Below the pieces are notes generated by a model. It did no database searches. It was not told where the DNA came from and saw only the letters and a list, made by a program, of their open reading frames with translations. A DNA stretch of 64,000 nt from UBA7477 sp045602925 (GTDB taxonomy: Bacteria; Bacillota; Clostridia; Oscillospirales; Ruminococcaceae): contig JAZSCN010000003.1 in assembly GCA_045602925.1 (NCBI GenBank), positions 65,815 to 129,814 of the forward strand, written 5' to 3'. Each line of letters opens with the position of its first letter. The first letter of the stretch is position 1. Below, piece by piece: positions 33,700 to 41,900 of the stretch. The translations under genes were made by a program, and so were the position numbers.

Positions 33700-34185
33700 T
33701 CAAATTTCAATTCCGTCTTTTAGTAGTAGTTCTTTGCACTCTTCTACTAATGCTTTCCATTCAGGTGTAACATCATCAGGTACTGTATAAATGAGTGAAT
33801 ACTCCTTAGATAAGGGATACCACTTATTAAAATTATGCTCAAGGTATTTATAATGTTCTTCGATAGGTGTTTCAGGATGATAGCGGTGTCTCATTTTTGC
33901 AAGCAACATATGCCATTCTTCCTTTTCTTCCATCCATTCTTCCTCGGTTTTAGGAGGAGTGGAAACAATATCAGGTTCTTCATCAATCTTATAATCAGGG
34001 TCAATAACAAATTCTTCAAGTTTATTATCCCAAATGAATAATTCATTATCATGAACTACCTCGCCCTTATACCATGAATAACCATTTCCTACTGTACAAA
34101 ATAAATGGTCAAGTGCTTGCTGACGAACAGGAAATAATCTAGGGTATTCGTCATACATCTTTTGTAAAGTTCTTTCAGGCTTCAT
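33700..34185 (-). CDS. hypothetical protein, 161 aa
   Basis: Not recognised. Charged, Trp/Tyr-rich helical protein (EEEWMEEKEEWHMLLAKMRH). Preceded by a CAGAACT promoter with six bases to the ATG. Confidence 0.74.
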   Translation of the reverse strand: MKPERTLQKMYDEYPRLFPVRQQALDHLFCTVGNGYSWYKGEVVHDNELFIWDNKLEEFVIDPDYKIDEEPDIVSTPPKTEEEWMEEKEEWHMLLAKMRHRYHPETPIEEHYKYLEHNFNKWYPLSKEYSLIYTVPDDVTPEWKALVEECKELLLKDGIEI

Positions 34186-34191
34186 AAATTA

Positions 34192-34208
34192 ATTATGAGT
34201 TAGTTCTG
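34192..34208 (-). promoter_or_regulatory. CAGAACT-type promoter
   Basis: CAGAACT, 4-base spacer, CATAAT, 6 bases to the ATG at 34185 (minus strand); overlaps the end of the 115-aa gene. Confidence 0.76.
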
Positions 34209-34547
34209 TTCAAATTCTTTCATAATACTTTGGAACTCCAAACCTATTACTTGGAACTCATTTTTTGCTGTTCGTTGCTTCTCTCTGATTTCTTCCAATG
34301 TTCGCTCATAACCTTTCATGAACTTCTCATGATTCTTAGGCGTAATATTATCAAAATCAATATTCAAGTGACATTTTTTACTAGTTACTTTCATGGGTCT
34401 TCTGTCCCAATAACTAAGATGTGGATAAGCAAACTCAAATCCTACAAATAACTTACCATTAACATTAAGGCGAAGATACATCATAATATGTTCTTTCTTC
34501 AATTCCTCACGTTGACAAAGTAAAAATGACAATAATTGTTCTTTCAT
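34200..34547 (-). CDS. hypothetical protein, 115 aa
   Basis: Not recognised. Central beta part (GKLFVGFEFAYPHLSYW) between charged helices. ATG overlaps the TAA of the upstream gene (TAATG). Confidence 0.72.
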   Translation of the reverse strand: MKEQLLSFLLCQREELKKEHIMMYLRLNVNGKLFVGFEFAYPHLSYWDRRPMKVTSKKCHLNIDFDNITPKNHEKFMKGYERTLEEIREKQRTAKNEFQVIGLEFQSIMKEFEQN

Positions 34548-34879
34548 TATGGTAAAGGTACATATTCAGGTTTATTATAAGTCACCCAGCACATAACATA
34601 AGCGCACCACAACACATCACCCTCATAAAGTGCTAAAACTAATTCTCTATTATCATTATAAAGTCTCCAACCAGTAATAGAATCTAATGAGATTTCATTA
34701 TAAGTGCTTCTAAGTTTATCTAATTTAGAGTCATATTGATATACAACAGTAGAATCCCAATAATAATCTATCAATAAACCCTGAGTATAATGGCCAAAAT
34801 TGCAATCTAGCCATACTTTAAACTTATAATCTACCTTACCCTCGCTCTTTATGTTATCTTTAGAGTATAAATCAATCAT
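34547..34879 (-). CDS. hypothetical protein, 110 aa
   Basis: Not recognised. Aromatic, beta-rich (FKVWLDCNFGHYTQGLLIDY). Overlaps the upstream gene by 8 bases; co-translated with it. Confidence 0.72.
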   Translation of the reverse strand: MIDLYSKDNIKSEGKVDYKFKVWLDCNFGHYTQGLLIDYYWDSTVVYQYDSKLDKLRSTYNEISLDSITGWRLYNDNRELVLALYEGDVLWCAYVMCWVTYNKPEYVPLP

Positions 34880-35276
34880 GTTTTGACTTAATTAAGTTCC
34901 ATTCTTCAGAAGTTATACCACCACAATCAAATTTTTCTTCCAAATTAGCAAGACACTGTTTTAGGTATCGTTCATTGTGCCAACCATCATAAAGTTCATC
35001 AAACTCAGGTATAGTATAAGCATCACCAAATGAAAAATGCTTCCAGAACTTAGTAGTATCAACTTTATAACCACGACGCTTCATTTCACCGACTACATAA
35101 TCAATAGTATATGTAAAGAAATGAGCAATACTATAATCATTAATCTTATTAACTAAGATATGATTAGGTGTTCCGTTATTTGCGATATTAGAAGCAATAC
35201 AACAGCATTCTCGCCACTGACCGAGAAGCTGCTGTCTAGGAAGAACATCAATAAGTGATTTGTGCCAAAGTCTCAT
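34872..35276 (-). CDS. hypothetical protein, 134 aa
   Basis: Not recognised. Helical, with His/Cys residues (CCCIASNIANNGTPNH; HFFTYTIDYVVGEMKRRGY). First gene of a three-gene unit with a leaderless-type promoter. Confidence 0.74.
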   Translation of the reverse strand: MRLWHKSLIDVLPRQQLLGQWRECCCIASNIANNGTPNHILVNKINDYSIAHFFTYTIDYVVGEMKRRGYKVDTTKFWKHFSFGDAYTIPEFDELYDGWHNERYLKQCLANLEEKFDCGGITSEEWNLIKSKHD

Positions 35277-35282
35277 GCACTT

Positions 35283-35299
35283 AATTTAAGGCAGTTCTG
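35283..35299 (-). promoter_or_regulatory. CAGAACT-type promoter
   Basis: CAGAACT, 4-base spacer, TAAATT, 6 bases to the ATG at 35276 (minus strand). Confidence 0.72.
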
Positions 35300-35531
35300 T
35301 TGGCAATTCTGCATAGAATTTAAACTTAAAAAGAGCCCCATGACGGGAAATTGTCCAATAACCATCTCTAAATGAAATATCAGATTCCTCTATTTCATCT
35401 AGTGAAAAATAATTATACTCTCCTAAAACTCTGTATGAGAGCTGATTACATGATGGAAGATACTCCATTGGAATACCTCCCATTACAACAAGGTCAGAGC
35501 TCTTGCAAAGCTCAGTAAACTTTTCTTTCAT
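35286..35531 (-). CDS. hypothetical protein, 81 aa (paralogue of the 76-aa gene at 31993)
   Basis: Function unknown. Shares the F-x-ELC-x-x-x-D start and GYW/FKF end with the protein at 31993-32223, and its GGIPMEYLPS resembles GGIPMDEWPS in the 135-aa protein at 36480, hinting at a small protein family spread along this islet. Confidence 0.74.
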   Translation of the reverse strand: MKEKFTELCKSSDLVVMGGIPMEYLPSCNQLSYRVLGEYNYFSLDEIEESDISFRDGYWTISRHGALFKFKFYAELPTELP

Positions 35532-35532
35532 A

Positions 35533-36174
35533 TTACCAACAAACAGACTGTGCTGTATTAGGAACCTCTTCTACACACTTATTCACCTCAATTTCTTCCG
35601 TAGAAGTAGTAATTACCTTGAGCACACAATATTCTCGAATACGGTCTACCATTTTATCACATTCCTCGTACTCATTTTCAATATCATAAGTCTCAGTAAT
35701 AAATCGAGCATTCTCTTGTGTATTATCATAGAAGTTACAAATCATCTTACCGTCTGCGGTAATAGCAATATAATGCTCAATATCATCATTCCAAGGACAG
35801 TGATAAGTCCAAGCACGAAGAACAGATATCTCCGTCGCAGCGCCATGATACATCATATGCTTCATATCGCTTATAGACTTAACTGCATCAAATACCCTAA
35901 ACTCGCCCTGCTTGAAAAGCTCGCAAATATGACCTACAATTTCCATAGCACGGCAGAACATAGTATCACGTTCACGAACCCAGCTGTGCAGACGATGATT
36001 AATACGTCGACCAAGGCGTTCTATCTTAGGCATTTCAAGGAACTTTCCGCAATCGCACTCGTCTTCTCGAGAATATACCTTCAAATCACCACTCTGGTTA
36101 CAACAACCCTTAGTTCCGTCACCATGCCAAGGGGCAGGATAATATCGCATACAGTTTTTACACTTAGATTCCAT
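35533..36174 (-). CDS. Cys-rich hypothetical protein, 213 aa
   Basis: Not recognised. N-terminal CKNCMRYY, GCCNQ and ECDCGKF suggest a zinc-binding knob in the first 45 residues; the rest is helical with RINHRLHSWVRERDTMFC and a beta C-terminus. A CAGAACA box upstream would give a long leader of about 23 bases. Confidence 0.75.
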   Translation of the reverse strand: MESKCKNCMRYYPAPWHGDGTKGCCNQSGDLKVYSREDECDCGKFLEMPKIERLGRRINHRLHSWVRERDTMFCRAMEIVGHICELFKQGEFRVFDAVKSISDMKHMMYHGAATEISVLRAWTYHCPWNDDIEHYIAITADGKMICNFYDNTQENARFITETYDIENEYEECDKMVDRIREYCVLKVITTSTEEIEVNKCVEEVPNTAQSVCW

Positions 36175-36202
36175 ATTTTTTTACAAATGTTACAAGTAGT
36201 TT

Positions 36203-36478
36203 TTACTTTTGTTCTGTGCCATCTTTAGACTTTTCGTCTTTGATTAACTTTTCCAGATAATCATATGTAAAATTAATAGCCTTTAAAAGGTCTCTTATCT
36301 CATCTTCGCGGTCTGAAAGTTCTCGTTGAAGTTTTTCAAAATTCTCATCCTCAAAACAATCCATCATTTCCCAAGAATCATCTTCAGTAAATGAATTATA
36401 CTGGCAGAATGCATGAATTTCGTCATATCTCTTCCTAAACTCCGGATGCTTGTCCCAAATATTTTCTTTATCACTCAT
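36203..36478 (-). CDS. hypothetical acidic protein, 91 aa
   Basis: Not recognised. Almost entirely charged helix, with coiled-coil character at 50-80 (FEKLQRELSDREDEIRDLL). Starts one base after the upstream stop. Confidence 0.72.
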   Translation of the reverse strand: MSDKENIWDKHPEFRKRYDEIHAFCQYNSFTEDDSWEMMDCFEDENFEKLQRELSDREDEIRDLLKAINFTYDYLEKLIKDEKSKDGTEQK

Positions 36479-36479
36479 A

Positions 36480-36887
36480 TTAGTATGTCATTTTGTCATC
36501 ATAATCTCTAAGGATAATAATATCCCTAAAACCGTCATCAGTATCAACCCAATCTACTATAATTTCAAGAGGGTACATGTTATGAACTCTAATATTATAA
36601 TCCGCACTTGGCCATTCATCCATTGGAATGCCGCCTGCTTGGACTACATTTCCATTATCATCTTTTATATATGTCTCAAAATAAAGAGTTTTATAGCCAG
36701 CTTCATTTTTACCATCAGGTCCTTCTTCATCAATATCAAGAATTTCTGCAATCTTTATATATTCAGTGCGACGAACATCTATAAAAGAAAAATTTCCACC
36801 AGCTGCGATAACTTTATATTTTACATCTTTATTTTTTCGTAAAAGATGCCAAAAAGTATTATATTCTAATGCTTTACCAGTATACAT
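36480..36887 (-). CDS. hypothetical protein, 135 aa
   Basis: Not recognised. Beta-rich (YKVIAAGGNFSFIDVRRTEY, TLYFETYIKDDNG) with GGIPMDEWPS at about residue 95, shared in part with the 81-aa protein at 35286. One-base gap to both neighbours. Confidence 0.73.
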   Translation of the reverse strand: MYTGKALEYNTFWHLLRKNKDVKYKVIAAGGNFSFIDVRRTEYIKIAEILDIDEEGPDGKNEAGYKTLYFETYIKDDNGNVVQAGGIPMDEWPSADYNIRVHNMYPLEIIVDWVDTDDGFRDIIILRDYDDKMTY

Positions 36888-36888
36888 T

Positions 36889-37278
36889 TTAAATGTTTCT
36901 CCACTTTTTACCGTTCCAATAAGAAATATATGAAGGATAATCGAAATGACCTTTTCTCACCATTTCAAGAATAGCTTTCTTGGTTTTAGATATACCACAA
37001 TTATATCCCTCATCAAGCCAATCAATCTTTGGTTTATCTTTTTCATAGACAAGTTTTATACCTTCCCAATGTTTTTCATACCAAAGAGAACTGATACCGT
37101 GACCTTCTCCACCATCAGCACATCCTTCAGTCATATAGTGAAGAAATTCTTCCACTTTATCGACATCATTCATATTAGTTTGAAGCCATTCCAGGTTTTC
37201 ATCACCATCAAAATGTGTCTGACCATAATGATAAAGTCCAGCTTTATCTTTACCAATAATTAATGCGTGTGTACTCAT
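36889..37278 (-). CDS. hypothetical protein, 129 aa
   Basis: Not recognised. Starts MSTHALIIGKDKAGLYHYGQ at the ATG one base after the methylase stop; the frame stays open farther upstream inside that gene, which I discount. Conserved-looking GHGISSLWYEKHW in the middle. Confidence 0.73.
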   Translation of the reverse strand: MSTHALIIGKDKAGLYHYGQTHFDGDENLEWLQTNMNDVDKVEEFLHYMTEGCADGGEGHGISSLWYEKHWEGIKLVYEKDKPKIDWLDEGYNCGISKTKKAILEMVRKGHFDYPSYISYWNGKKWRNI

Positions 37279-37279
37279 A

Positions 37280-37777
37280 TTAAACAAACATAGCAAGTTT
37301 ACCAAGACCTTCCTTTTCAAGCTGAAGGAGCAACGGAAGCTCACTCTTATCCCAGGCTAACAAACAAGAAGCTGCATTTGCAGTAGCTTCCTGTGAACCG
37401 TCTGGCCTACAAAACTTAATACGACCCTTAATAAAGAAAATATATTTTGCAGTAGGGAAAATATATTCATGCCATGCTTTAATATCAGTACGGGTAAACA
37501 AAAGCATTAGACCAGGGCCTCCATATTCAGAAAATTTCTTTAAAAAGGGATATGCTTCGGAACCATAAGGAGGATTACACCAAACACGTCCAAACCACTC
37601 CTGAATTAGTCCATTATCTTCTTCAGTATAATTTACATCTGCAATATCCCAAGGACGAACCGTAGCTGCACAGGGGTCTAGGTCAAAATGACCAAGACGA
37701 TCAAGTAACGACCTAGGAGTAAGCCAGGTGTTAGTTGTCTTTTCTGTTTTCTTCGTATTGAATGTTTTCGGTTCCAT
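37280..37777 (-). CDS. dam: phage DNA N6-adenine methyltransferase (Dam family)
   Basis: Methylates adenine in DNA with SAM, often to evade restriction. 165 residues, the size of the small phage Dam family. Motifs: WLTPRSLLDRLGHFDLDPCA (family N-terminus), WCNPPYG (67-72, catalytic NPPY), LLFTRTDIKAWH and FIKGRIKFCRPDG. Target site unknown. First gene of a unit that runs into the islet; promoter with no predicted leader. Confidence 0.9.
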   Translation of the reverse strand: MEPKTFNTKKTEKTTNTWLTPRSLLDRLGHFDLDPCAATVRPWDIADVNYTEEDNGLIQEWFGRVWCNPPYGSEAYPFLKKFSEYGGPGLMLLFTRTDIKAWHEYIFPTAKYIFFIKGRIKFCRPDGSQEATANAASCLLAWDKSELPLLLQLEKEGLGKLAMFV

Positions 37778-37783
37778 AAAAAA

Positions 37784-37800
37784 ATTATGCTCAAGTTCTG
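37784..37800 (-). promoter_or_regulatory. CAGAACT-type promoter of dam
   Basis: CAGAACT, 4-base spacer, CATAAT, then a run of six T to the ATG at 37777; the box overlaps the uvsW stop. Confidence 0.75.
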
Positions 37801-39242
37801 AGTATAATGTTAGTTTCTGTTACCTTGATTTTTTCTTTTTCGTAAATTTTAAGTCGTTTTTCAGCATGTGCTGTAGAATATTTGAATCCTTTATCGCAAA
37901 TATCAAAGATATTCAATTCTTTTTTAGTCGGATGAAGACGTAAACCACGACCTATACTTTGAACTACTGTAACTGATGATTTACCACCTGCTGCTAGAAT
38001 AATATTATGTAAGTTTTTAATATTAATACCTGTAGAAAATATTTTAGTTATTGCAATACACAAAATATTATCTTCTTGTTCCATTAATTTCTTAATTTCA
38101 TCTCGTGCATCGGTATCAATTTCTCCTCTAATAAAATATATTTTCTTATTATTAAAATTAATTTTATCAAAGTTCTCTTTTAATATAAAGCCGTGTTCTA
38201 ATCGATTGACTAACAACAAAGTATTCTTATCTAACTTAAAACATAAATCACTTAAAAATTTATTTCGATATTCATTAGAATATAATTCTTCAACTTCCTG
38301 TCGATATTTTAATTCTCCGTAATATTCAGGATATACTAAGTTAGCTTTTCTAATAATAACATTTGATAATACACCTTCATCACGCAATTCTTTAGAAGTT
38401 TTTTCATATCTTACTGGTCCCAAAAGACCTATATTTTTAATCATATCTTCTGTATCTTCAGCCAATGTACCAGTAAAACCAAATCTATACTTTGAAACAA
38501 TTTTTTCAATACATTTAGATACTTTATTTTCTCTTTTAATTGAATGAGCTTCATCTACTATTAAACAATCAAAACCTGTTCTCCATATTTTTTCATATTG
38601 GTCAAATCTTGATAATAATAAAGGTCTGTTAGCAATTACAATTTCTGAATCATCTTCAATTTTATTAAACTTATCGTAAAATTTTTGTATTTTATGATTT
38701 AATTTATAAACATTAACTAATTCATCATAAAACTGAGTAACCAATCCGTTATCTGGTACTACAATCAGAACTCTTTTAATATTTTTATTAATAAAAAGAT
38801 TATGAATTATAGATGCAATAGTAAAAGTTTTGCCTGCACCTGTACCTAATACGAAAGTACCAAATTTATAAGATAAAGCTAATTTAACACAATCTCTTTG
38901 GTAATCTCTAAGTTGAAATGCTAAATCATCATGTATTTCTCCTGGATCATCTTGACAAAACTTTTCTTTAAATGAATCAGAAAGGTCATATTCTACAGTT
39001 CGGTCTAAAACATAAGTCTTTAACCACTTTATAATTTCAAATGCTATTCCAAAATTAAAAGTTCCAGTTGGTGTAATGAAATATTTTCTGTCTGGGACAA
39101 AACGTGCATTTGCACCAGACACAAATCGTTTTTCTTTATTAGGTACACTAAATGCGTGCATTAATCTTTCTCTTACATCAGAATCAGATAATGCTATATG
39201 GCATGAATTTCTTTTTTCTAAATAATCTAACTTAACTAACAT
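37791..39242 (-). CDS. uvsW: UvsW-like DNA/RNA helicase (SF2)
   Basis: Unwinds R-loops and branched intermediates, shifting T4-type replication to the recombination mode. 483 residues (T4: 502). An N-terminal domain (1-100) precedes the SF2 motor: QLRDYQRDCV (Q-like), Walker A GTGAGKT (133-139), VVPDNGLVTQF, DEAH box LIVDEAHS near 237, FTGTLAE, and motif VI QSIGRGLR near 440. Adjacent to the UvsY-like gene as in T4. Confidence 0.92.
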   Translation of the reverse strand: MLVKLDYLEKRNSCHIALSDSDVRERLMHAFSVPNKEKRFVSGANARFVPDRKYFITPTGTFNFGIAFEIIKWLKTYVLDRTVEYDLSDSFKEKFCQDDPGEIHDDLAFQLRDYQRDCVKLALSYKFGTFVLGTGAGKTFTIASIIHNLFINKNIKRVLIVVPDNGLVTQFYDELVNVYKLNHKIQKFYDKFNKIEDDSEIVIANRPLLLSRFDQYEKIWRTGFDCLIVDEAHSIKRENKVSKCIEKIVSKYRFGFTGTLAEDTEDMIKNIGLLGPVRYEKTSKELRDEGVLSNVIIRKANLVYPEYYGELKYRQEVEELYSNEYRNKFLSDLCFKLDKNTLLLVNRLEHGFILKENFDKINFNNKKIYFIRGEIDTDARDEIKKLMEQEDNILCIAITKIFSTGINIKNLHNIILAAGGKSSVTVVQSIGRGLRLHPTKKELNIFDICDKGFKYSTAHAEKRLKIYEKEKIKVTETNIILRT

Positions 39243-39243
39243 T

Positions 39244-39639
39244 TTACATTTGCTCCATTTTCATTAGCTCAATCGCATTTTTTAAATCATAAGTCGTTGA
39301 GCTGAAAATCTTTTCTGCTTTTTCTAAATATTCTATTACTAACTCTAATTCTTCTATTTCTTCATTAATTTCTGTTAAAACTGGAGACTTATTCTCCATT
39401 TCTTTAATACTAGCAGCAGATAGTTTTAAACCAATTGAAGCGGATTCCTTAACTTTCTTGAGAAGCTCAGATTTTTTACGTTGTAAGTTCTTTAATTCTA
39501 TTTTAGATTCAATTAATTTTGCAACCCAGAAATGTTTTAAAGATGGAATTTCGTTAATTTTATTATGTATATTAAATTGGTCTATTTTTAAGTCGTTTTC
39601 TATCGCTTCTTTATATTTAAGGAACTTTTCAAATGCCAT
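39244..39639 (-). CDS. uvsY: UvsY-like recombination mediator
   Basis: Probably loads UvsX onto SSB-covered DNA. 131 residues (T4 UvsY: 137). All-helical with the layout of UvsY: FWVAKLIESKIELKNLQRKK, a central Lys-rich helix, ENKSPVLTEINEEIEELELV, and a C-terminal helix ending with NAIELMK. Assignment rests on size, helical pattern and the neighbouring uvsW, since UvsY proteins diverge strongly. Confidence 0.72.
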   Translation of the reverse strand: MAFEKFLKYKEAIENDLKIDQFNIHNKINEIPSLKHFWVAKLIESKIELKNLQRKKSELLKKVKESASIGLKLSAASIKEMENKSPVLTEINEEIEELELVIEYLEKAEKIFSSTTYDLKNAIELMKMEQM

Positions 39640-39646
39640 ATAAATA
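39639..39646 (+). promoter_or_regulatory. late promoter TATAAATA
   Basis: Exact T4 late consensus, 9 bases before the acetyltransferase ATG at 39656 and overlapping the uvsY start on the other strand. Confidence 0.75.
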
Positions 39647-39647
39647 C

Positions 39648-39656
39648 ATTATATCA
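39648..39656 (-). promoter_or_regulatory. TGATATAAT promoter of uvsY-uvsW
   Basis: Extended -10 element on the minus strand, 8 bases before the uvsY ATG at 39639. It overlaps the first base of the plus-strand acetyltransferase ATG. Confidence 0.55.
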
Positions 39657-40462
39657 TGAAAATTGGAAAAGTGTTAAATCTTATTAATGAAAATGTTGTC
39701 ATAGATTTTGGTCATTTTCATTTTGATTCAGCTGCTTCATTTTTAAATCGTTATTCTTCTGAAGATGAAGAGTTCGAACCTGATACGTGGGGAGAAGAAA
39801 CACTTGAAAAATGTAAAAAAGATAAAGATTTTGTTGAATATGACGAAGCAAAGAAACTTTATGATAAATTAAGTCGTAAAGAACAAAAATTTGTTTCTCC
39901 AAATGGCAAATATAAAGATTCTCCTAAACTTGTATTCAGATTAGGAGAACATGATAAGGGTAATCTTATTGGATTTATTGATGTATATTATTTTCCTAAG
40001 GAAAAGAAATCTTTATCTGATGTTGATGAATTAATAGACAATATATCTAGTTCAAAATCATTCGATGGTAGAGATGGATTCATTACAATGGCAGTAGACC
40101 CAAAATATAGAGGGAAGGGTATTGCGAAAAAATTATTAGCAGCTGCTGCTAAGAAAGCTAAGGAGGTTGGTTTAGATGCATTAACGTATGAAGTAGAATA
40201 TAAAAATAAGCCTTCTATTAACTTTATACAGAAATTTAGCAGTAAGTTTAAGAATGAAACACCTGCACCTAAGACTGATAAGGATTCTGGAACTTTGATA
40301 TTCAGATACCGCTTTGAAAAAGATGAAGATGAAATGACTTCTGCTATTTTATCTACAGCCCCACAAGGTGGAGCATTAGAATGTGGAGATAATTATGCAC
40401 CAGGTGATATGCGAGTTCCTAAAGTTTTAGGAAAAATACAACGTCGCAAGAAAAAAGCATGA
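39656..40462 (+). CDS. GNAT-family N-acetyltransferase, candidate capsid-packaged enzyme
   Basis: Transfers acetyl from acetyl-CoA to an unknown amine. 268 residues; the GNAT core is at 95-225: GNLIGFIDVYYFP, GFITMAVDPKYRGKGIAKKL with the R-G-x-G-x-A acetyl-CoA loop, then EVEYKNKPSINFIQKF. The N-terminus KVLNLINEN carries an INE site (10-12) like T4 capsid targeting sequences, and the gene has a perfect late promoter, so the protein may be packaged and injected. The basic tail IQRRKKKA is unlike cellular GNATs. Substrate unknown. Confidence 0.85.
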   Translation: MKIGKVLNLINENVVIDFGHFHFDSAASFLNRYSSEDEEFEPDTWGEETLEKCKKDKDFVEYDEAKKLYDKLSRKEQKFVSPNGKYKDSPKLVFRLGEHDKGNLIGFIDVYYFPKEKKSLSDVDELIDNISSSKSFDGRDGFITMAVDPKYRGKGIAKKLLAAAAKKAKEVGLDALTYEVEYKNKPSINFIQKFSSKFKNETPAPKTDKDSGTLIFRYRFEKDEDEMTSAILSTAPQGGALECGDNYAPGDMRVPKVLGKIQRRKKKA

Positions 40463-40468
40463 TATAAT
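40460..40468 (+). promoter_or_regulatory. TGATATAAT promoter
   Basis: Extended -10 element 8 bases before the GIY-YIG ATG at 40477; its TGA is also the acetyltransferase stop. Confidence 0.55.
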
Positions 40469-40476
40469 ATTCCTAT

Positions 40477-40935
40477 ATGGACTTAGGTCATTGGGAATTA
40501 GGAAATAATGTTACTTTACCGGAAGATTTTGAAGAAAACCCACCTATGGGTTTTGTCTATCGTATTGAAAATAAAGAAACTGGTAAATTTTATATCGGCC
40601 AGAAAAAGATTATTAAAGTTGAAAAACGTCCTCCATTAAAAGGAAAAGTCAGAAAGCGTAAAATTGTTAAGCAATCTGATTGGAAAACTTATTGCGGTAG
40701 CTCTAATGATTTAAAAAATGACGTAAAAGAAGCAGGCGAAGACAAATTTAAATTTACTATTATTCGTTTTTGTGATTGTAAGTGGGAGATGGCATATTGG
40801 GAATTGTATCATCAGATGCATAATCACGTTTTGTTCAGAGAAGATTCATACAACGGTATTATTAACGTAAGAATTTCTAAATTTCAAAAATTCATAGACC
40901 AATACCGTGAAGAACTACAGAACTTGGACATATAG
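40477..40935 (+). CDS. GIY-YIG nuclease domain protein
   Basis: 152 residues. The GIY-YIG signature reads FVYRIENKETGKFYIGQKK (26-44), followed by DWKTYCGSSNDLK and a downstream ELYHQMHNHVLF with the Glu expected for metal binding. Free-standing homing endonucleases (T4 Seg type) and host-directed nucleases share this fold. Ends with a TAG stop, showing TAG is not recoded. Confidence 0.82.
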   Translation: MDLGHWELGNNVTLPEDFEENPPMGFVYRIENKETGKFYIGQKKIIKVEKRPPLKGKVRKRKIVKQSDWKTYCGSSNDLKNDVKEAGEDKFKFTIIRFCDCKWEMAYWELYHQMHNHVLFREDSYNGIINVRISKFQKFIDQYREELQNLDI

Positions 40936-40940
40936 TTATT

Positions 40941-41756
40941 ATGACAATGCTTGAAATAGCAGAAATAGTAAAAGATACGTGTTCGGCTAACGGAGTTAGG
41001 CCATTATTTGCTTTTAAAACTGGTTCTAAATCATATGGCACTGATAATGAAAAGTCTGACACTGATATAACATTTATTTTTTATCGTAATCCTATAGATT
41101 ACTTCAGTATTTCTTCCGTTAAAGATGAAATCAGACTTCCTGATGTTGACATTAAAGGTTGGGATATTAGAAAGTTTTTGAATATTATCTCCAAAGGTGG
41201 TTGGAATACTTTTGAAATGTTAAATGCCCCATATTGGTCTGCTACTGAAAGTGCAGATAGATTGTTATGCGATATTCGTAAGGTTAGCATTGATAATTTT
41301 CCATGTGTTACTATTCCTACGACGTTTCTTCATTGTTCTGAAACAGCATTAAAACGTTTAGGAAGAGACGGAAATGATAATGCAACTATTATTAAAGAGT
41401 TTATATCTTATGCTCGCACAACATATAGTGCTCTTTATATTCAGGAATACGGTAAATACCCACCGCTCAATTTATCTGCATTAGTTTACGATGTAACACC
41501 TTACCTTAAGGATGAAGGTGTATCTCACCCTAATGCTCTTTCTTCCTATATTCTTTTTGCATTGGGCTTACGAAAGGATATGTTAGAGGACAGAGTTGAT
41601 TATTCGTTATTTGCAGAACAATTGATAGTACTTCAGTTATTAAATGCCAAACTTTTAGATAATTTTGAAGGTAAAAATGATAAAGAAATTAAAGAAAATC
41701 TTTCCATTAAATGTGAAAAAATTCTTCAAAATTTCTTTGGTAACTTTCTTAAATAA
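40941..41756 (+). CDS. RlaP-like nucleotidyltransferase (DNA polymerase beta superfamily)
   Basis: 271 residues. The nucleotidyltransferase signature is FKTGSKSYGTDNEKSDTD (25-42) with the paired Asp at 40 and 42, then DVDIKGWDIRKFLNII, TFEMLNAPYW and a helical C-terminal domain (LNLSALVYDV). This is the pattern of RlaP, a family linked to RNA repair with RNA ligases. Five bases after the GIY-YIG gene. A role in repairing tRNA cut by host defence is plausible but inferred. Confidence 0.82.
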   Translation: MTMLEIAEIVKDTCSANGVRPLFAFKTGSKSYGTDNEKSDTDITFIFYRNPIDYFSISSVKDEIRLPDVDIKGWDIRKFLNIISKGGWNTFEMLNAPYWSATESADRLLCDIRKVSIDNFPCVTIPTTFLHCSETALKRLGRDGNDNATIIKEFISYARTTYSALYIQEYGKYPPLNLSALVYDVTPYLKDEGVSHPNALSSYILFALGLRKDMLEDRVDYSLFAEQLIVLQLLNAKLLDNFEGKNDKEIKENLSIKCEKILQNFFGNFLK

Positions 41757-41761
41757 GTTTT

Positions 41762-41899
41762 ATGAAGACATTTGCTTTAATCGTTACAGCTCTTATATTG
41801 ACTTCTTGTACTTTTAGCGGAGCTTATCATTCTGCTACCGGTCAGAAGTTTAATTTTGATACCTCGATTGTAATTCCTGTCGAAGAGTATAAGAAGTAA
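41762..41899 (+). CDS. small lipoprotein, 45 aa
   Basis: A 45-codon gene in the 5-base/1-base gap between larger genes. MKTFALIVTALILTSC is a complete lipoprotein signal peptide: basic start, hydrophobic core and lipobox LTSC with the modified Cys at 16. The mature part is 30 residues and lacks the acidic surface-export signal of Bacteroidetes lipoproteins, so it is probably periplasm-facing. Phage lipoproteins of this size can block superinfection (T5 Llp type) or act as spanin parts; which applies is unknown. Confidence 0.78.
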   Translation: MKTFALIVTALILTSCTFSGAYHSATGQKFNFDTSIVIPVEEYKK

Positions 41900-41900
41900 T

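Noticed and set aside
35503..36228. A 241-codon plus-strand frame opposite the Cys-rich 213-aa gene
   Set aside because: No motif, overlaps two tightly spaced minus-strand genes whose starts and stops fit each other; regarded as shadow.
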